From: Dolichospermum sp. UHCC 0259 | GTDB taxonomy: Bacteria; Cyanobacteriota; Cyanobacteriia; Cyanobacteriales; Nostocaceae | Reading direction: 5' to 3' | DNA length: 46,741 nt | NCBI RefSeq assembly: GCF_009711935.1 | Contig: NZ_VIKX01000214.1 | Span: 1-46,741 of the forward strand | In this document: piece by piece, positions 43,837-46,741 of the stretch | Position numbering within the stretch: the first letter of the stretch is position 1 | How the letters are laid out: every line of letters starts with the position of its first letter | Notes under the pieces: generated by a model | Told to the model about the DNA's origin: nothing | The model's input: only the letters and a program-made list of their open reading frames with translations | Databases searched by the model: none | Program-made: the position numbers and the translations under genes

Positions 43837-43859
43837 TAGGGGCGCAGGGCCTGCGCCCT
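43837..43859 (+). repeat. 23-bp palindromic repeat (copy 4)
   Basis: GTAG followed by GGGCGCAGG / CCTGCGCCC arms, in the gap between the small protein and aminotransferase genes. A weak CCCTGC / GCGGGG hairpin lies 50 nt upstream. Confidence 0.85.
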
Positions 43860-43992
43860 CCAGTGTGTTTCATAAGAACGAGAATTGCTGTAACTGACAT
43901 TCCTACGAAAAATTTGAGTAGGTTTTTTTGTGTTTTTATCCCCTAGAGGGGTTAATTTGGATTGTATTGAAATTTTCAACTAGGACACAAAC

Positions 43993-45144
43993 ATGGACGA
44001 TAAATTGATGCTGATGATTCCTGGTCCGACCCCAGTTCCAGAAGCAGCTTTACTAGCATTAGCTAAACATCCCATTGGCCACCGCAGTGGTGAATTTAGT
44101 AGCATGATGGGAGAGGTGACAGAAAACCTGAAATGGCTACATCAAACCACCAGTGATGTATTAATGCTAAATGTCAGTGGTACTGGGGCTGTAGAAGCGG
44201 GAATAATTAATTTTCTTTCTCCAGGCGATCGCATATTAGTCGGTTCTAATGGTAAATTCGGTGAACGTTGGGTAGAAGTTGGTCAAGCCTTTGGCTTAAA
44301 TGTAGAAGCAGTCACCGCAGAATGGGGACAACCCTTAGACCCAGCCCAATTTGCAGCCAAACTCCAAGCTGATACCAACAAAGAAATCAAAGCCGTCATT
44401 ATCACCCACAGCGAAACCTCAACCGGTGTCATTAATGATCTAGAAGCCATCAACCGCCACGTCAAAGAACATGGAGAGGCTTTAATTATTGTTGATGCTG
44501 TCACCAGTTTAGGGGCTTATAACGTCCCTGTAGACGCTTGGGGTTTAGATGTAGTTGCTTCTGGTTCACAAAAAGGTTATATGATTCCCCCCGGTTTAGG
44601 ATTTGTCTCCGTCAGTCCTAAAGCCTGGGAAGCCTACAAAACCGCAAAATTGCCCAAGTATTATTTAGATTTAGGGAAATATCGGAAAGCCACCGCTAAA
44701 AATACCACTCCCTTTACCCCTCCCGTCAACTTAATGGTGGCACTACATACCACCTTGGGAATGATGAAAAAGGAAGGATTGGAATCCATCTTTACCCGTC
44801 ATGAACGCCAAAAAAATGCTACTCGTGCAGCAATGAAAGCATTAAATTTATCATTGTTTGCCGCAGATGAATGTGCCAGTCCTGCCATTACCGCTGTAGC
44901 TACTCCAGGCATCGAAACCGATAAAATTCGTTCTTTAATGAAAAAACGGTTTGATATTGCTTTAGCAGGTGGACAAGACCATCTGAGTAATAAAATTTTC
45001 CGCATAGGTCACTTAGGTTTTGTGTGCGATAGAGACATTCTTAGCTGTATCGCCTCCCTAGAAGTTGTCCTTCCACAAGTTGGTCATGAAAACTTCACCC
45101 CCGGCGCTGGTATAGCAGCAGCAGCAAAAGTTTTTGGACAATAA
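43993..45144 (+). CDS. Alanine/serine-glyoxylate aminotransferase-family protein
   Basis: The 383-aa class V PLP enzyme (PLP-lysine in VASGSQKGYMIPPGLG) has the N-terminal MLMIPGPTPVPEAALLALAK and the cofactor region VDAVTSLGAYNVPVDAWGLD. The C-terminus RIGHLGFVCDRDILSCIASL matches glyoxylate aminotransferases that transfer amino groups from alanine or serine to glyoxylate during photorespiration. Database entries for this cyanobacterial family also use the misnomer soluble hydrogenase 42-kDa subunit. AGGACA lies just before the ATG. It is followed by a large heptamer repeat. Confidence 0.92.
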   Translation: MDDKLMLMIPGPTPVPEAALLALAKHPIGHRSGEFSSMMGEVTENLKWLHQTTSDVLMLNVSGTGAVEAGIINFLSPGDRILVGSNGKFGERWVEVGQAFGLNVEAVTAEWGQPLDPAQFAAKLQADTNKEIKAVIITHSETSTGVINDLEAINRHVKEHGEALIIVDAVTSLGAYNVPVDAWGLDVVASGSQKGYMIPPGLGFVSVSPKAWEAYKTAKLPKYYLDLGKYRKATAKNTTPFTPPVNLMVALHTTLGMMKKEGLESIFTRHERQKNATRAAMKALNLSLFAADECASPAITAVATPGIETDKIRSLMKKRFDIALAGGQDHLSNKIFRIGHLGFVCDRDILSCIASLEVVLPQVGHENFTPGAGIAAAAKVFGQ

Positions 45145-45154
45145 TTATTAAGCA

Positions 45155-45201
45155 GGTAATGGGTAATGGGTAATGGGTAATGGGTAATGGGTAATGGGTA
45201 A
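45155..45201. repeat. STRR (GGTAATG)6
   Basis: Six perfect GGTAATG heptamers plus a partial seventh start 10 nt after the aminotransferase stop. A second C-rich repeat (CTCCCCTG-type, 45211-45245) follows before the convergent gene. Confidence 0.92.
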
Positions 45202-45255
45202 ATTCTTCTCCCCTGCTCCCCTGCCCCTCTGCTCCCCTGCTCACCGGTCTTTTCC

Positions 45256-45447
45256 CTACGCTGTTTCCAGCCAATCATAAATTTGTTCCAACTGTTCCAA
45301 CGTAATTAACCCATATTGCCAAAGAGTCATAGTTAAAGAACCAGGATCTTGATCACGGTTACGTAATGCTACAGCGAGGGAAGCAGCGGAAATTGCCAAA
45401 TCTTCCTGGAGAAAATTAATTAGTCGAGAATATCTTGATGGTGCCAT
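45256..45447 (-). CDS. Small DUF2949-like protein
   Basis: The 63-aa protein starts APSRYSRLINFLQEDLAISA after the initiator Met. It contains LRNRDQDPGSLTMTLWQYGL and ITLEQLEQIYDWLE, the pattern of DUF2949, a small cyanobacterial family of unknown role. ATG at 45447 is chosen because AGGAGGTGA lies 7 nt upstream; the in-frame extension to 45483 would translate that ribosome binding site. It is convergent with the aminotransferase and separated from it by the STRR. Confidence 0.8.
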   Translation of the reverse strand: MAPSRYSRLINFLQEDLAISAASLAVALRNRDQDPGSLTMTLWQYGLITLEQLEQIYDWLETA

Positions 45448-45483
45448 TTGTATCTCACCTCCTTGAGTAGAATTGATGATCAT

Positions 45484-46137
45484 AGATTGTTTATCGAATT
45501 TTGTGGGTATTGTGTAGCCAGTATTTTATGTGTCACCTGGCTGTAAGTAGCTCAAAGATTCAAGGTTGTATAAAAAAATATATTCTTCCAAGTAACCCTT
45601 TTGTAAAGCATTAATCTACCTGAATCTACTAGTAGACCAAGGTACTGACAATCACGGAGCAATTCCTACTACAGCGACTTGTGTATCCCATCAGGATAAT
45701 ATTTAGGTAATATTTCAACCATGATGTTAGTGTCACCATTAACACCCTCTAGTTTTTTGTTTTGATTTAAGTAACAAAGATTTTATAATTTATACTCACC
45801 TATTGGCGACTATTTACACTTGCGCCAAAAGAGAGATTTTTGTTACTTAATTTTAAAGTCGTGATTTTAACTGGAAAAACTAAAATTTGATGTTATGCAG
45901 GCTACTGATAAATATTAACCTCTTTACTATTATTTATGCCAGGTTTGGTAGTATTTTTTCAAAAAATATTTTGTCCCAGATAAAAATGCAGCGTCAAGAC
46001 TTATGCTATTTTTACATACAATCGTTGCTATAGCAGAAATCAGAAGTTAAAAGTTAAAAGCCTCTTGTAGTATAGCTCTTACCAGAGATTTTGTATCTTA
46101 TTCAAGTGCATAGAGCGATAGTCAATATTGATTCTAT
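45484..46137. other. 654-nt intergenic region
   Basis: No supported ORF, tRNA or recognised RNA gene was found. The sequence is AT-rich with no strong hairpin-plus-T-run terminator. At its right end (46069-46123) lies a short MITE-like inverted repeat. It could hide a small RNA, but nothing in the sequence shows one. Confidence 0.4.
46069..46123. mobile_element. Short MITE-like inverted repeat
   Basis: The ends AGTATAGCTCT and AGAGCGATAGT are imperfect inverted copies, about 55 bp end to end. The right part (TGTATCTTA, then TTCAAGTGCATA) matches the right end of the element at 26283-26390, so both belong to one family. Confidence 0.5.
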
Positions 46138-46665
46138 TTATCGAATAGTCCCAGGAGTTAGAAAATCTATTTTGATCTGATCTCCTTTCTTTAAACCTAG
46201 TTCTTTCGCTCGTCCTGACCTAAGTTCAATTACTTGATCTATCAGGACATTAGGACCATAGGTAGGACAAGGTTCTATGTCACAAGGAGGAGCAGATGCT
46301 TGGATGTACTGAACCACACCCTTCCGAAGAAATACCATATCTAACGCAACAGGTACATTCTTCATCCAAAATTGTACTGGTTGTGCGATCGGAAAAAGAA
46401 ACAGCATTCCTTGGTTATCGGGCAAAGCCTTTCTATACATCAACCCCATCTGTTGTTGTTCTTGTGTTCGTGCTACTTCTAACTGAATTTTTATATTTTC
46501 AGGGAGAGTAGCTTCAGCAGAAATTGGTAGATTTTGTCCAAGATTTACTGGTGTTTGGGTTGATGATTCTGGTGTTACGGCCGGAGATTGAGCCGTGGTT
46601 AGTGATGAACAGCCCATGAGTAGGATACTAAGCAATACTGAACATAAACTAAGCCAAGAAATCAT
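46138..46665 (-). CDS. DUF192 lipoprotein
   Basis: The 175-aa protein has a lipoprotein signal (LCSVLLSILLMGCSS, lipobox LMGC with Cys19). A DUF192 domain covers about 55-170: KIQLEVARTQEQQQMGLMYR, QGMLFLFPIAQPVQFWMKNV, VALDMVFLRKGVVQYI, and the C-terminal ELRSGRAKELGLKKGDQI. Family members are small exported or membrane-linked beta-barrel-like proteins of unknown function. A Ser/Pro/Thr linker separates the two parts. No strong ribosome binding site precedes the ATG. It stands alone. Confidence 0.9.
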   Translation of the reverse strand: MISWLSLCSVLLSILLMGCSSLTTAQSPAVTPESSTQTPVNLGQNLPISAEATLPENIKIQLEVARTQEQQQMGLMYRKALPDNQGMLFLFPIAQPVQFWMKNVPVALDMVFLRKGVVQYIQASAPPCDIEPCPTYGPNVLIDQVIELRSGRAKELGLKKGDQIKIDFLTPGTIR

Positions 46666-46675
46666 AACTCGTATA

Positions 46676-46706
46676 GGGAGTAGGGGGAGTGGGGGAAGTG
46701 GGGGAA
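46676..46706. repeat. G-rich short tandem repeat
   Basis: AGTAGGGGGAGTGGGGGAAG and a further GTGGGGGA form 7-8-nt G-rich units upstream of the DUF192 gene. This fits another STRR. It could also form a G-quadruplex-like structure. Confidence 0.6.
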
Positions 46707-46741
46707 AACAACTAGCACTTAGTTTTGGAGATTCACCTTTG

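Noticed and set aside
45484-46068. Possible small RNA or tRNA in the largest gap
   Set aside because: No cloverleaf, riboswitch fold or terminator hairpin could be recognised by eye; a covariance-model search would be needed.

Overview
The window comes from a filamentous, heterocyst-type cyanobacterium (order Nostocales, probably the Anabaena/Dolichospermum/Aphanizomenon group). The evidence is the many HIP1 octamers (GCGATCGC), the low GC content, heptameric tandem repeats (STRRs), and cyanobacterial protein families (DUF2949-like, DUF1400 hydrolase, DUF2301, HisZ, orphan NatE/LivF). This is inferred from sequence features only.

Layout. At 0.06-0.23 kb is the tail of an rRNA operon (5S rRNA plus terminator). 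At 0.25-4.24 kb is a compact peptide-modification locus. On the minus strand are a 76-aa precursor, a GNAT acetyltransferase, an MvdC/MvdD-type ATP-grasp ligase and a small membrane protein. A divergently transcribed NB-ARC/STAND ATPase with a vMAP-like N-terminal helix-turn-helix region faces them. This looks like a graspetide (omega-ester/amide peptide) cluster with a single ligase and a non-microviridin core. The divergent promoter region carries repeated ACCGGA boxes. At 4.25-8.4 kb are a gene remnant, a large exported zinc metalloprotease and a PD-(D/E)XK-like protein. At 8.6-18.4 kb is mostly housekeeping: a ferrochelatase-like protein with a native His6 tail, a coiled-coil protein, DUF389 and BrkB membrane proteins, DUF4112, an alpha/beta hydrolase, cysteine desulfurase, a second PD-(D/E)XK paralogue, a BCP/PrxQ peroxiredoxin and RNase Z.

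At 18.5-25.9 kb is a second peptide locus, all on the minus strand. Two double-glycine-leader precursor peptides are followed by a C39 peptidase/ABC exporter, an HlyD adaptor, a degenerate histidine-kinase-like protein (phospho-acceptor His replaced by Arg), a LuxR-type response regulator and a sensor kinase. It is a coherent module for making, exporting and controlling a secreted peptide.

At 26.3-46.7 kb are a MITE-like element and core genes: a J-domain/TPR protein, hisZ, a ferredoxin, a LivF/NatE-type ATPase, a DUF2301 membrane protein, dprA, an orphan ParD-like antitoxin, a beta-lactamase-fold serine hydrolase, an EamA transporter, a DUF1400 hydrolase, truB, lpdA, trpC, a serine/alanine-glyoxylate-type aminotransferase, small cyanobacterial proteins and a DUF192 lipoprotein. 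Between truB and lpdA lies a two-gene secreted-protein operon whose second product contains a nested 81-bp tandem repeat.

Intergenic space is rich in short repeats: palindromes with GGGCGCAGG / CCTGCGCCC arms, STRRs, and MITE-like inverted repeats. Some of them supply stop codons or C-terminal tails of genes (hisZ, ferredoxin, brkB-like).
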